64,000 bases of DNA, from positions 39,689,253 through 39,753,252 of the forward strand of contig CM018691.1 of the NCBI GenBank assembly GCA_009363875.1, written 5' to 3'. Positions within the stretch are counted from its first letter, which is position 1. Every line of letters begins with the position of its first letter. Source of the DNA: Mikania micrantha. Its lineage: Eukaryota > Streptophyta > Magnoliopsida > Asterales > Asteraceae. Below, one piece after another: positions 36,008 to 46,159 of this stretch. The position numbers were made by a program, and so were the translations under genes. Below the pieces are notes generated by a model. That model saw only the letters and a program-made list of their open reading frames with translations. It made no database searches and had not been told where the DNA came from.

Positions 36008-36537
36008 GGCCTAAGCTGATTAATTTTTTCCTACTCGGTTCAAAAATCGCTAGTCAGACCAAGTCGGAACTAATCGGGCCTAGTTTGGACTAATCAGGCC
36101 TAGTCAGATTAATCGGTCCAAGGGAAAAAAAAACAGTTAACAGGGCAAAAAATTGATCAACAAGCCAATAATTTTATGTCTATGCCAAAAATTTCGGTTC
36201 AAGCCTAAAGAAATTGTGGTTTTTATTCTTCCCTATCTCAGTCGACTCCCAAAATCATGATCGATCCGTAAAAAGCAGCTGCGTACGATGGGTCTCGGTC
36301 GACACCCAAGTACGCTTATATTAATGTTTGAATTTTTAAGTACTTTGTTTATTATCTTTACGTTTATTAGAGAAATATTTGAATATTGAAGTATTATATT
36401 TATATTAATGTGTGTATTTGTATGTATATATATAAAATTTTGAAAAATTCTATATAAAAATTCCAATCCGATTAATCCCTAGTCCTTACCTCGCCGACTA
36501 ACTAACGACTAACGATTTCTCCAACCATGCTTTTCAA

Positions 36538-37259
36538 TGCACTCCCTTTTTCACCTTCTTGGTTTCCCATTCTGTCCATGCCTTTAAAGCATTCTGCAGC
36601 CAGATAGCCTGGCATGCAGTTGCTGTTGCTGCCTTAAACTCCGCTTCACAAGAGGATAGTGCAACCTTATGTTGCTTTGTTGTAGCCCATGCAACAGGTC
36701 CTCCACCGAACAAGAACTCCATTCCAGTCGTTTCTTTCTAATCATGCGGATCCATAGCAAAGTTGCTATCACTGAATTCTGCCATCCTTGTTATACATTA
36801 TTCCATAATAAATTGTACCCTTTACATACTGTAGTATATGCTTTACAGCTTTCAAGTGATTTTATTTTGGTGAAGCCATGTATCGACTGACTAATCCAAC
36901 TGAATAATTCAGCTCCGATCGAGTGTGGGTAAGATAACGCAAATGACCAACCATATGTCTAAAGTTTGTTTCATTAACTGTTGGGTCGTTTCCTTCTTTT
37001 GTCAAACATAGCTTAGGTTCCATTCGATATTTGCATGCATTGCAATCATACAATCCTGCTAAATTTAATAATTTTTTTGCATATGAACTTTGCTTTAAAC
37101 TAGTTCCATGCACCCATTGTTCCACCTCAATTCCCAGATAGTAAGACAATAACCCAAGGTCACTCATTTCAACCCTTTCTTTCATTTGAATCATGAAACT
37201 TTTAATCTTATGTGACTTTGTATCTGTGACTATCAGATCATCCACATAAACTCCAATGA
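36538..37259 (-). pseudogene. Relic copia X: end of RT and part of RNase H
   Basis: Two overlapping minus-strand frames encode the RT end and start of RNase H: YVDDLIVT without its first two residues near 37245, EMSDLGLLSYYLGIEV, then a frameshift, a pre-RH stretch (VGHLRYLTHTRSELNYSVGL) and RNase H (FGGGPVAWATTKQHKVALSS). It ends with ETKKVKKG at 36537. Joining it to the piece at 24439 leaves about 40 RNase H residues missing and a frame change, so an internal deletion preceded the MITE insertion. Confidence 0.82.
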
Positions 37260-38229
37260 TTAGTTGTCACACCCCGGGCCGGCGGGAACGGATCGGGCTT
37301 TCCCGTCGGGCGGAAGGTTCCCGGGGCGCGATATCTTTGAATGATAATCAAATGATCAGATTGTTTACATAGCACATGAGATATAAATGAGAAATGCTAA
37401 ACATGACATGAAATAGAATTACAAAGTTAAATTACATTGTACTTCATAATTTAACTAAGTAGATCTAATCAAAAAGAATCAATGAGTTTATATCTTGATC
37501 TGTACAAGATATACAAAAGTGATTCAGTGTTCTGTCATATCAAAATGTATGCAATCAAAAGAAAGCTAGGTCTTCTATTAGTCCACTAGCTTATCATTTG
37601 CATAAAGTATCTACACCTGTTCGTCACCTGAGAAAACATGTAATTTAAACAAAGTCAACACTAGGTTGGTGAGTTCATAAGTAAGTAAATTGTAAACCAT
37701 TGACTGATCATTCACACATTCACAATGATATAATTGTTGCTTGTATACCTGTTTCACCTGTTCCACCCAATGGCCTCTCCTTAGTTATATGTACAAGTAG
37801 TATATCACCTAACTAAGTATGCTTATATATAGGGAATCACGAAAGGGTCAAGCCCAGACGCTATCCCACCACATACTCAACCAAGTTCCACACCACTTGC
37901 GATACAACTAAAGATATCCATTTCCCAACTATCCGAATTGTCCACTGTGTAATCATATGTAGAATAATAATATAGTAAGAGGGATTTAGTCATCAAACCG
38001 AAGTATTGATAAACCCTCATCAAATTAAGGAATTTAGATTATTTAAATCTGATCCTTATATTATTCTATTACTTGTGAGGTTAACTTTTATGATACACTT
38101 TTAATTTAATTAAAAGTATTAGTTAACTGTTCATCATATGTCTCCAAATGCAACGTATAGAATCCGAATGGAATCCATTTTAAATCCTCACGTAATCAGA
38201 TTAAAATGCATTCCATTCTCTCCTATCCC

Positions 38230-38640
38230 GCCGTGTGATCCCAAAGTTTCCGTGTGGGATTGTCTCATGTGATTAACAAAGTCGAATAAGAACTTGTCTT
38301 ATTACGTTATGATAATCGGGTGTAAATGACAAGAATCCCATGAAGTTACGTTATCATGATCGTCATTTACTGTAAATGATAAGAATCGTCATTTACTGAA
38401 TCCATGCGTTCCCAAAGTATCCGTGTGGGAATGTTCTCGTGTGTTTAACAAGTCGAATAAGAACTCGTCTTATTACATTATGTTAAATATGTGTAAATGA
38501 CAAGAATCCCATGAAGTTACGTTATCATGACCGTCATTTACTGTAAATGATAAGAATCCCATGAAGTTACGTTATCATGACCATCATTTACTGAATCCAT
38601 GTATTCCCAAAGCATCCATGAGGGAATATTCTTGTTTTAC
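38230..38640 (-). repeat. Duplicated hairpin block in the LTR of element C
   Basis: A unit of about 175 bp occurs twice (starting TCCCAAAGT...CCGTGTGGGA near 38236 and 38411). Within it, GTAAATGA pairs with TCATTTAC four times with loops of about 9 to 31 nt, and TCCCA pairs with TGGGA. The same block recurs in the other LTR at about 47125-47535. Confidence 0.8.
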
Positions 38641-39359
38641 ATTTAAATGTATATTGTTTAAGTACTTGATTGTGTAGAAATAACTAAGTGTTATAAGTTA
38701 AATCTTATAACTAAGTTATTTTATTGTGTTGATGATTAAGAATCATCTTATCATAATCATATGAGTTTCCCTGTTATCTCATAATCATACAAGCATGCAT
38801 ACAATGATAACGATAATAAACAATATAATATTATCAAATCAAAGTATAAATAACATGTTAAGCAAACTTTTAAATAAATAAAAGCAAACATGTTTCTCAG
38901 CCCCGAGAGTTAAAATCAGTAAAGATTTAAAGTAAAAGGGGCATATGAACTCACCTTGCTGTTGTAGGGTTGACTTAGCTTAAAAAGAATGAAGACACGC
39001 GCTCTTGATTTCACTTGTGGTGTTTTCACGTTCCTGTATTGATTTCACATCGCGTATTTAACTTATAAGTATAAATTTGTAATTTAATTACGTGTGTATA
39101 AATGTGTTAACCTTAGTGTTGGTTAACACCCGCGGGTCTCGATCATTGTTCTTCATTCGGCCCATTTTGATTGTGAAAGACTTACATAGTCCTTAATTCA
39201 TTTGAATTACACTTGAACTCGTTTGCACGTTTACTCAAGCTACTTAGTTTTTAATTATCTGAAGCTTAAGTCTACAACCTTGTTAACTTGTAGTAGTTTA
39301 GTTGAATAATTTCATGCCCATTACCAATATAACTTAGTTTAATGTGGTGATCTTTCTCC

Positions 39360-39715
39360 TTAATCATTGGGCCGAATGTGGGCTTTATCTTGGACTCACG
39401 AATAAATTTGAGTCCGATAACGTATGTGGCCGAACAATCCCATTGGGCCGCAGTAGTATAGTGGGCCAGAAATCGTCTTTGGGCCAAGGAGTTTTACGGT
39501 TGGGCCAACACAATTTGGGCTCAAAAGATGTGTTGGGCCTGATCACATTTTTGGTGGGTCATTGAAATCGGAGTTGGGCCAAAACACAAGAAATGGGCCC
39601 AGACAATAGGATTGGGCCGAACATATATAATATGTGTGTGTAGGCTGTACAGTGGGATAGCCGACTGATTTGTTTGAATCGCATAGTTGATGGGCCATAT
39701 CATTTGGACTTAATC
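39360..39715 (-). promoter_or_regulatory. Array of TGGGCC (site II-type) motifs in the LTR of element C
   Basis: About ten TGGGCC and two TGGGCT hexamers on the plus strand within about 350 bp (GGCCCA/AGCCCA in the element's sense). TGGGCY is the site II element bound by TCP factors in plant ribosomal-protein and cell-cycle genes. It lies downstream of the inferred start site, so it could act as an internal enhancer or only as an RNA motif. Copy at 48255-48610 in the other LTR. Confidence 0.5.
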
Positions 39716-39784
39716 GAATCAGAACAATCACATGGATGAGGTGCTACTGAAATCAGCGAATCTTTGTTTTAAATTGATATTAGG

Positions 39785-40300
39785 TTCGGTTACTCAAGGT
39801 GGGTTCGTGGCACATGGCTTCTCATCAAAGTTCGGCCACAAAACTGATGATACACATTGAAGGTTCGGTAGTACTTGGGCAGCAGGGTTCGTGAGTGATG
39901 AGTCAAGGTTCGACCATGGAGTCTTCATGTAGGGTTCGGCACTTGTGGGTTCGTTGAGTTGCATGGGTTCGTGACTCGAAGGAGGGTTCGCCGGGGTGTA
40001 AGGTTCGCCGGAGTTGGGTTCGTGTTGCAGAAGAGTTCGGCTAGTAAACCTCAAAAGGTTCGGCCAAAGACAAGCAGGGTTCGTCTGCGAGCAGGGTGGG
40101 TTCGTGAAGATGACGAAGGGTTCGGCCATGGTGGTCTGAACTCCACGGTTTGCAGCCCACGAACCCAAGTCTTCATCACCACGTTCCCAAAGCTCATCGA
40201 ACCTGACTGTTCCCAAGACTCTGGTTGTGCGGTTAGAGGGTTTCACGATCGTGGGGTTCATCAGAACAAGGTGGTTGACCGGTTGTGTGAGCTGGTTCGA
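39785..40300 (-). repeat. Dispersed GGTTCG (CGAACC) array in the LTR of element C
   Basis: About 16 GGTTCG hexamers at 15-40-bp spacing. In the element's sense they are CGAACC and make a 155-codon open frame (40261-39794) rich in Asn-Pro and Glu-Pro pairs. That frame is intact in both LTRs (also 49156-48689), but it resembles no known protein and may be open only because of the repeat composition. Confidence 0.7.
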
Positions 40301-40569
40301 TCAATAGCACAAAACAAATAAAAGAAAACCCTAATTCCCGTGACTTTTGAAGCATTATACCTCGTTTTTCAGTGGTGATTAGCTTAGATCCGTTGTACTT
40401 TCGTGTAGAGGGCTTCAAGGGCTACGCGTGGGCGAAAGAATCACTCAAAACCGTTGAGAAACGAAGAAGTTATGAGCATTTGAAGGTGTAACAATGGAGG
40501 TTTTGGTGTTAGCCGGAAATCTAGAGAGAGAAGGAGATGTGTGGGTGAAAAATGAGATAAAAGACTCAT

Positions 40570-40585
40570 TTAGGGTTTTTATATC
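40570..40585 (-). promoter_or_regulatory. TATA box fused to a telo-box, LTR of element C
   Basis: The minus strand reads GATATAAAAACCCTAAA: a TATA box running into AAACCCTAA, the plant telo-box. It is the best core promoter in this LTR, and the GC-rich block lies just upstream of it. The 5' LTR copy, the one that would drive the element, is at 49465-49480. Confidence 0.6.
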
Positions 40586-41337
40586 ACGCGGGGTGTTCGG
40601 GTCCGTTTCGGTTGCTCGGTTCGCGTTTTCGTCGCGTATCCGGATTTTTACGCGTAATTAAAACTAAATATTTAAAATTGTAAAAAAAATGTTTATTATT
40701 TTATTTAATAAATTTTAAATACGTTTCGCGTCGAAATTCGTTTTCGTTTCGTCGAATCGCGTCACCATCGCGCGTATTCGTTCGAATCGTCATTCGAACG
40801 AACACGACGATGGTTTTGCTTTCCGACTTTTGTTTTCTACTTTCCAGTCATCATTTCAGAACGTTAAACTCCCAGATATGTTTGTGTGAATCGTCACCCA
40901 CGCAAACACACTGTCAGTTCGTTATTCTGAAACGACACTGCAGTTTATGTTTAAATTGTGTTTCCTCGCTGTCGGACTCAACTAAACATCCTGTTTTCAC
41001 CTTGTTTTCACATTGAAATGTCGGCCATCTGACTCCTGTCATCTATGGACATCAGATCGCAACCGATTTGTTTCTGAATATCGTTTGAATCACCGTTGTT
41101 TCTCATGATTTGTTGTGTTAATTGTCATTAAGTTTTCACTTAATAAACACAACTAATGTTTCAAATGTACGTTGTACTTAATGTATTTAAGTTTATACGA
41201 AAATACGTACAACTGTTCTTGTATTTAGAATCCTGTTAATACAAGCACTGTTTACAAATACGTATGTACACATAGTTACTGTATGCAAGTACACATACCG
41301 TACGGACTTGCCGGGCGGTCAGGTACTAGTTGTCACA

Positions 41338-41355
41338 GTCTCCCCTTGTTAAAGA
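41338..41355 (-). other. Polypurine tract of element C
   Basis: The minus strand reads AACAAGGGGAGAC immediately before the 3' LTR start TGTGACAAC. Confidence 0.75.
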
Positions 41356-41391
41356 AATTTCGTCCCGAAATTTAAGCATAAAGATCGGTCT

Positions 41392-44300
41392 TTATTTCTC
41401 GAACAAGTGGGGATACTTTGCTTTCATGTTGTCCTCGCGCTCCCATGTAAATTCTGGTCCACGCTTGGAGTTCCATCGAACCTTTACAATAGGGATACGG
41501 CTACGTTTCAGTTTCTTAACTTCACGTTCCATAATCTCTACAGGTTCTTCAATGAAGTGTAGTTGCTCATCAACTTGTATTTCTTCCAATGGTATGATCA
41601 ATGACTCGTCTGCTAAGCACCTTTTGAGATTTGATACATGAAACACATCGTGTACTCCACTGAGCTCATCAAGGAGTCTGAGTCTGTATGCCACAGGACC
41701 TATACGTTGAGTAATCTCAAACGGTCCGACATACCTAGGTGCTAGCTTGCCTTTAGCCCCAAAACGAACTACGCCTTTCCATGGGGACACTTTCAACATG
41801 ACTCGGTCACCCACATCGAATTCCAAAGACTTGCGCCGTTTGTCTGCGTAACTCTTTTGGCGGCTACGTGTTGCTTGTAATCGTTGTTGTATCTGGGCAA
41901 TCTTATCAGTAGTTTCCTGAATAAGTTCAGGCCCAGTGATTCTGTTGTCTCCCACTTCGGTCCAACAAATTGGAGACCGACATTTTCTACCATAAAGTGC
42001 TTCAAAAGGAGCACATCCGATGCTGCTGTGGTAGCTATTGTTGTAGGAGAACTCAATGAGAGGTAAGTGTGTATCCCAACTTCCCCCGAAGTCTAGAATG
42101 CATGTTCTCAACATATCCTCTAGGGTTTGAATGGTGCGCTCGCTTTGTCCATCCGTTTGTGGATGATAAGCAGTGCTCAAGTTAACACTTGTCCCTAAGG
42201 ATTGTTGCAATGATTGCCAGAACCGCGAAGTAAATCGACTGTCCCGGTCAGAAATAATAGACAATGGCACCCCGTGCCTAACTACTATTTCATCAATGTA
42301 TAGTCTCGCTAATTTCTCCATCTTGTATGTCTCTCTGATCGGCAAGAAGTGTGCGGACTTGGTCAATCGATCAATGATGACCCAAATAGAATCGTATCCG
42401 CTGGAAGTGCGGGGTAGCTTGGTAATGAAATCCATAGCTATTTGTTCCCACTTCCATTGTGGTATCTCCGGTTGTTCCAGCAAACCCGAAGGTTTCTGGT
42501 GTTCAGCTTTGACTTTGGCACATGTGAGACATTTGCCAACATAAGTGGCAATGTCTTTCTTCATGCCTGGCCACCAATAAAACGACCTAAGATCTTGGTA
42601 CATCTTATCGGCACCAGGATGAACTGAGTAACGTGTCTTGTGTGCCTCATCAAAAATGAGTGTTCGAAGTTCATCTACTGCTGGAATCCAAACACGATCC
42701 AGATAATAGATAACTCCATCTTGTTTCGTCTTGAAATGTTTCTCGGCTCCACAGTCGAGCTCGCGTTTCAGATTGTCTCTTGCCACTGCTTCTTGTTGTG
42801 CTTGTAGAATGTGATCTCTCAAACTGGTTTGCACAGTCATTCCCATTGCGCGAACGCGTAAGGGTTTGACTCTTTCCTTCCGGCTCAAAGCATCTGCAAC
42901 AACATTTGCTTTGCCCGGATGGTATTTGATCACACAATCGTAATCGTTCAGGAGCTCAACCCAACGTCTCTGTCTCATGTTAAGCTCCTTCTGATCAAAT
43001 ATGTGTTGTAAACTCTTGTGATCTGTGAAGATAGTGTATTTAGTACCGTAAAGGTAATGTCTCCAAATCTTTAGTGCAAAAACAACAGCTCCCAGTTCAA
43101 GATCGTGTGTCGTGTAATTCTTCTCGTGTATCTTCAGCTGTCGTGAGGCATAAGCAATGACTTTGTCTCGTTGCATCAAAACACATCCGAGTCCCTGATG
43201 GGAAGCATCACAATATACAACAAAGTCATCACTGCCTTCTGGGAGTGTTAAGATTGGAGCATTGCACAATCTTTGTTTCAATGTCTGGAATGCCTCTTCT
43301 TGTTTATGTGTCCACACAAAAGGTTCAGACTTCTGTGTGAGCTTGGTGAGAGGCAAGGCTATCTTAGAGAAATTCGAGATGAATCTCCTGTAATAACCTG
43401 CCAATCCCAAGAATGATCGGATCTCCGTTGGTGTCGTAGGCACATCCCAGTTCTTGATTGCTTCTATCTTGGCAGGATCCACGTGAATGCCATCACTGTT
43501 AATCACGTGACCCAAGAACTGAACTTCTCTTAACCAAAATTCACACTTAGAGAATTTGGCATAGAGTTGTTCTTCTTTCAGAAGCTCCAAAACTGTCTTG
43601 AGGTGTTGTTCGTGTTCCTTCTCGTTCTTTGAATAAATCAGTATATCATCAATAAAGACGATAACAAATTGATCCAGATACGGCTTGCACACCCGGTTCA
43701 TCAAATCCATGAACACAGCCGGTGCGTTCGTCAATCCAAATGGCATCACCATGAATTCGTAATGACCATATCGGGTACGAAAGGCCGTCTTTGGTATGTC
43801 TTCTTCTTGAATCCGGAGCTGATGATAGCCTGATCTCAGGTCTATCTTTGAAAAGTACTGTGCTCCCTGTAACTGATCAAACAAATCATCAATCCTCGGT
43901 AACGGGTACCGATTCTTGATGGTGAGTTTGTTAAGTTCTCGATAATCTATGCACATCCTGAAAGTTCCATCCTTCTTTTTAACAAAAAGAACCGGAGCTC
44001 CCCACGGGGAAAAGCTCGGTCGGATGAATCCTTTATCGAGAAGTTCTTGTAACTGATTAGACAACTCCTGCATTTCAGATGGAGCAAGTCGATAAGGTGA
44101 CTTGGCTACTGGAGTTGCCCCCGGAATCAAATCGATTCGGAACTGCACCGATCTCTCGGGTGGCAGTCCGGGTAAATCATCCGGAAAGACTTCTGCAAAA
44201 TCCCTCACAATTGGTACATCTTGAATCTTGATTGTCTTCTTGTCTTTCTCGATCACGTGAGCTAGGAATGCAACGCATTGTTTTCGTAAGTACTCGCGAG

Positions 44301-45993
44301 CCTTCATGCACGATATTATCTTGACACTGCGTTTCGCTTGGTCTCCACGAATCTCCAAGACCTCATTGTTCTCCACAGGAATGCGTAGTAGCTTATCGGA
44401 ACAGATGAACTCAACTCTATTAAGAGATAGCCAATCCATTCCGATGATGATGTCGAAACTGCCCAGCTCCATCGGTATCAAGTCGATGGAGAATGTATGA
44501 TCGCCAAGTGTCAATGGGCAATTCCTAAATATAGTGTCTACTGTAATCTGTTTGCCATTTGCTATCTCAATAGTATAAGGGGAGTCTAACAATTCCTTAT
44601 CATAATTAAGATGGCATGCAAAGTCGGATGAGATGAAACTCTGATCCGCACCAGTGTCAAATAATATGGATGCATAGAAGTCAGATAAGAGAAATGTACC
44701 CGTAATAACATTCGGGTCCTGTCGAGCGGCAGCAGCTCCTATCTGAAAGGCTCTTCCTCTTGGTGCTTGAGCCCCTTGTTGATTCCTCTTGGGACAATCC
44801 CGAGAGAAATGTCCTGGTTCGCCACAGTTGTAGCAAGACCTAGGATCTGCAGCAGCAGCAGCAGTAGCTGCATTGTTGTTTCTGTTCTGAGTCCTCTGAC
44901 TCCTGCAGTAGTTTGCTGTGTGACCAAATCTTCCACAGTTGGTGCAGTGTCTGCACGGAACATTTGATAGATGATGGTACTGGCATGAGTTGCACAAAGG
45001 TGCAGTGCCAGTGTATGGCTTCCTGATCTCCAATGGTGGTGGTTGATTGCGCATCGGAGTTTGAGTAGTGGCAGCAAAGTTTCTAACCACTTTCTGTTTC
45101 TTAGCCGGACGTTTATCCGACTTCTTGGAATTTCCAGCTTTGGCTGTTTCAGCCTCCTTCCTGAATGCCCCAGAGGCAACCATCATATCTGTCAGGGATG
45201 CTGACAGTGTAACAGCTAATTCCATGGTGGTAGGGTGAGCAGAAATCACATGACCTCGGATACTGGGCGGTAATCCACCAACATACCGCTCAATTCTCTT
45301 CTCAAGTGTTGGCACCACATCCGGTGCCAGAGTGGCTAACTCATGAAATCGTGTGGTGTAGGCCAGATGCCCAGCACCAATCATCTCCAGATTGAGTAGT
45401 TCAGTCTCAACCTTTTTCAGTTCATTTCTTGGGCAAAACTCTGCCCTCAACATCGCCTTGAATTCGTTCCACGGCATGGCCTGGGCCTCATCCCGGCCTC
45501 TGATTGATACCTGAGCGTTCCACCAGGTTAACGCTCGCTTGCTAAATGATCCCGCAGCATACTTTACTCTATTCTGTTCAGGACAGCCACTGATGTCGAG
45601 GGTAGCCTCCATCTTCTCGATCCACTGGATCAGTCCGACTGCACCCTCACTGCCACTAAAACTGGGTGGCTTGCAACCTACAAAGTTCTTGTAGGCATAG
45701 TCCTGACTCTGTCTGGTGTTACCGCTGCCTTCTCCTGATGAGTTGGCAACGTTGTTGCTGTTGTTGGTGTTGATTCGGTTCATCATGTCTGGGATTACCT
45801 CCCTCAGTTGACTGGTCAACAGAGTGGCCAGTGCAATGGTAGCGGGATCCAGCTGATACGCCGGTGGTGGCGGGGGAGGAGGTGGAGGTGCTTGTGTAGG
45901 AGAGTCTGGCGGTGTCGGTGTCGAAGAGTGCGGAGCTGAACCTTGAGTCAGCGGTAGTAGAGGTGGTTGTCTTCGTGGCGGCATTCTGATCAT
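41392..45993 (-). CDS. Intact gag-pol polyprotein of element C (1,533 residues)
   Basis: One open frame; the start is MIRMPPRR, or the second Met three codons later. Domains with residue positions: Pro-rich N-terminus (10-45), capsid-like gag (about 100-260), basic linker (280-305), knuckles C350-C353-H358-C363 and C387-C390-H395-C400, and protease DTGA at 446-449. RT spans about 600-800 with Asp718 and IDD at 781-783. RNase H has D929, E966, D991 and D1034. Integrase has H1118, H1125, C1155, C1158 and D1188, D1249, E1285 (D,D-35-E). A GPF motif is near 1423, and a chromodomain-like segment at about 1483-1531 ends KYPHLFEK. Every key residue I can check is present. In chromoviruses the chromodomain is thought to steer integration to marked chromatin. 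gag and pol share one frame, as is usual in this clade. Confidence 0.97.
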   Translation of the reverse strand: MIRMPPRRQPPLLPLTQGSAPHSSTPTPPDSPTQAPPPPPPPPPAYQLDPATIALATLLTSQLREVIPDMMNRINTNNSNNVANSSGEGSGNTRQSQDYAYKNFVGCKPPSFSGSEGAVGLIQWIEKMEATLDISGCPEQNRVKYAAGSFSKRALTWWNAQVSIRGRDEAQAMPWNEFKAMLRAEFCPRNELKKVETELLNLEMIGAGHLAYTTRFHELATLAPDVVPTLEKRIERYVGGLPPSIRGHVISAHPTTMELAVTLSASLTDMMVASGAFRKEAETAKAGNSKKSDKRPAKKQKVVRNFAATTQTPMRNQPPPLEIRKPYTGTAPLCNSCQYHHLSNVPCRHCTNCGRFGHTANYCRSQRTQNRNNNAATAAAAADPRSCYNCGEPGHFSRDCPKRNQQGAQAPRGRAFQIGAAAARQDPNVITGTFLLSDFYASILFDTGADQSFISSDFACHLNYDKELLDSPYTIEIANGKQITVDTIFRNCPLTLGDHTFSIDLIPMELGSFDIIIGMDWLSLNRVEFICSDKLLRIPVENNEVLEIRGDQAKRSVKIISCMKAREYLRKQCVAFLAHVIEKDKKTIKIQDVPIVRDFAEVFPDDLPGLPPERSVQFRIDLIPGATPVAKSPYRLAPSEMQELSNQLQELLDKGFIRPSFSPWGAPVLFVKKKDGTFRMCIDYRELNKLTIKNRYPLPRIDDLFDQLQGAQYFSKIDLRSGYHQLRIQEEDIPKTAFRTRYGHYEFMVMPFGLTNAPAVFMDLMNRVCKPYLDQFVIVFIDDILIYSKNEKEHEQHLKTVLELLKEEQLYAKFSKCEFWLREVQFLGHVINSDGIHVDPAKIEAIKNWDVPTTPTEIRSFLGLAGYYRRFISNFSKIALPLTKLTQKSEPFVWTHKQEEAFQTLKQRLCNAPILTLPEGSDDFVVYCDASHQGLGCVLMQRDKVIAYASRQLKIHEKNYTTHDLELGAVVFALKIWRHYLYGTKYTIFTDHKSLQHIFDQKELNMRQRRWVELLNDYDCVIKYHPGKANVVADALSRKERVKPLRVRAMGMTVQTSLRDHILQAQQEAVARDNLKRELDCGAEKHFKTKQDGVIYYLDRVWIPAVDELRTLIFDEAHKTRYSVHPGADKMYQDLRSFYWWPGMKKDIATYVGKCLTCAKVKAEHQKPSGLLEQPEIPQWKWEQIAMDFITKLPRTSSGYDSIWVIIDRLTKSAHFLPIRETYKMEKLARLYIDEIVVRHGVPLSIISDRDSRFTSRFWQSLQQSLGTSVNLSTAYHPQTDGQSERTIQTLEDMLRTCILDFGGSWDTHLPLIEFSYNNSYHSSIGCAPFEALYGRKCRSPICWTEVGDNRITGPELIQETTDKIAQIQQRLQATRSRQKSYADKRRKSLEFDVGDRVMLKVSPWKGVVRFGAKGKLAPRYVGPFEITQRIGPVAYRLRLLDELSGVHDVFHVSNLKRCLADESLIIPLEEIQVDEQLHFIEEPVEIMEREVKKLKRSRIPIVKVRWNSKRGPEFTWEREDNMKAKYPHLFEK

Positions 45994-46142
45994 AACCGAA
46001 AGAAAATCGGTTAGTGCAGTGATCAGAAGTAGAAGACATATGCAAATAGAATCCTATATCATAAGAACTCTACATGAGGGTCCCTAGGTTATAGTCTAGG
46101 CCAAACCGTTTAAGTAATATGACCTATATTTCTCTATAACCA

Positions 46143-46156
46143 TGGCTCTGATACCA
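46143..46156 (-). other. Primer binding site, initiator-Met tRNA (element C)
   Basis: The minus strand reads TGGTATCAGAGCCA three bases inside the 5' LTR, as in elements A and B. Confidence 0.92.
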
Positions 46157-46159
46157 ATC

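Larger units (their letters stand above)
24448..36529. mobile_element. hAT-type MITE (about 578 bp) carrying element B
   Basis: Left end TAGTGTTGTAAAAATCG and right end (inverted) CATGGTTGGAGAAATCG, flanked by the 8-bp duplication CTTTTCAA (24440-24447 and 36530-36537). Its ends match the MITE at 23670-24144, so they are one family. Element B plus one GGCCT copy lies between 24509 and 36012. The right part of the MITE (36013-36529) holds repeated GTCGGNCTAATCGG-type motifs and a GTCGAC-flanked segment near 36240-36305. Confidence 0.85.
37265..41337 (-). repeat. 3' LTR of element C (4,073 bp)
   Basis: Plus-strand ends TGTCACACC and GTTGTCACA. Read on the minus strand: U3 with a CG-rich block (about 40605-40810), the TATA/telo-box unit at 40570-40585, a transcribed zone with about 16 CGAACC and about a dozen GGCCCA/AGCCCA motifs, then U5 with a duplicated hairpin block. 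The length is unusually large for a chromovirus LTR. Confidence 0.95.

Noticed and set aside
39959..40321. 120-codon plus-strand ORF in the LTR of element C (and its copy at 48854-49216)
   Set aside because: Antisense to the element's transcript and a mirror of the CGAACC-rich sense frame; no family match.
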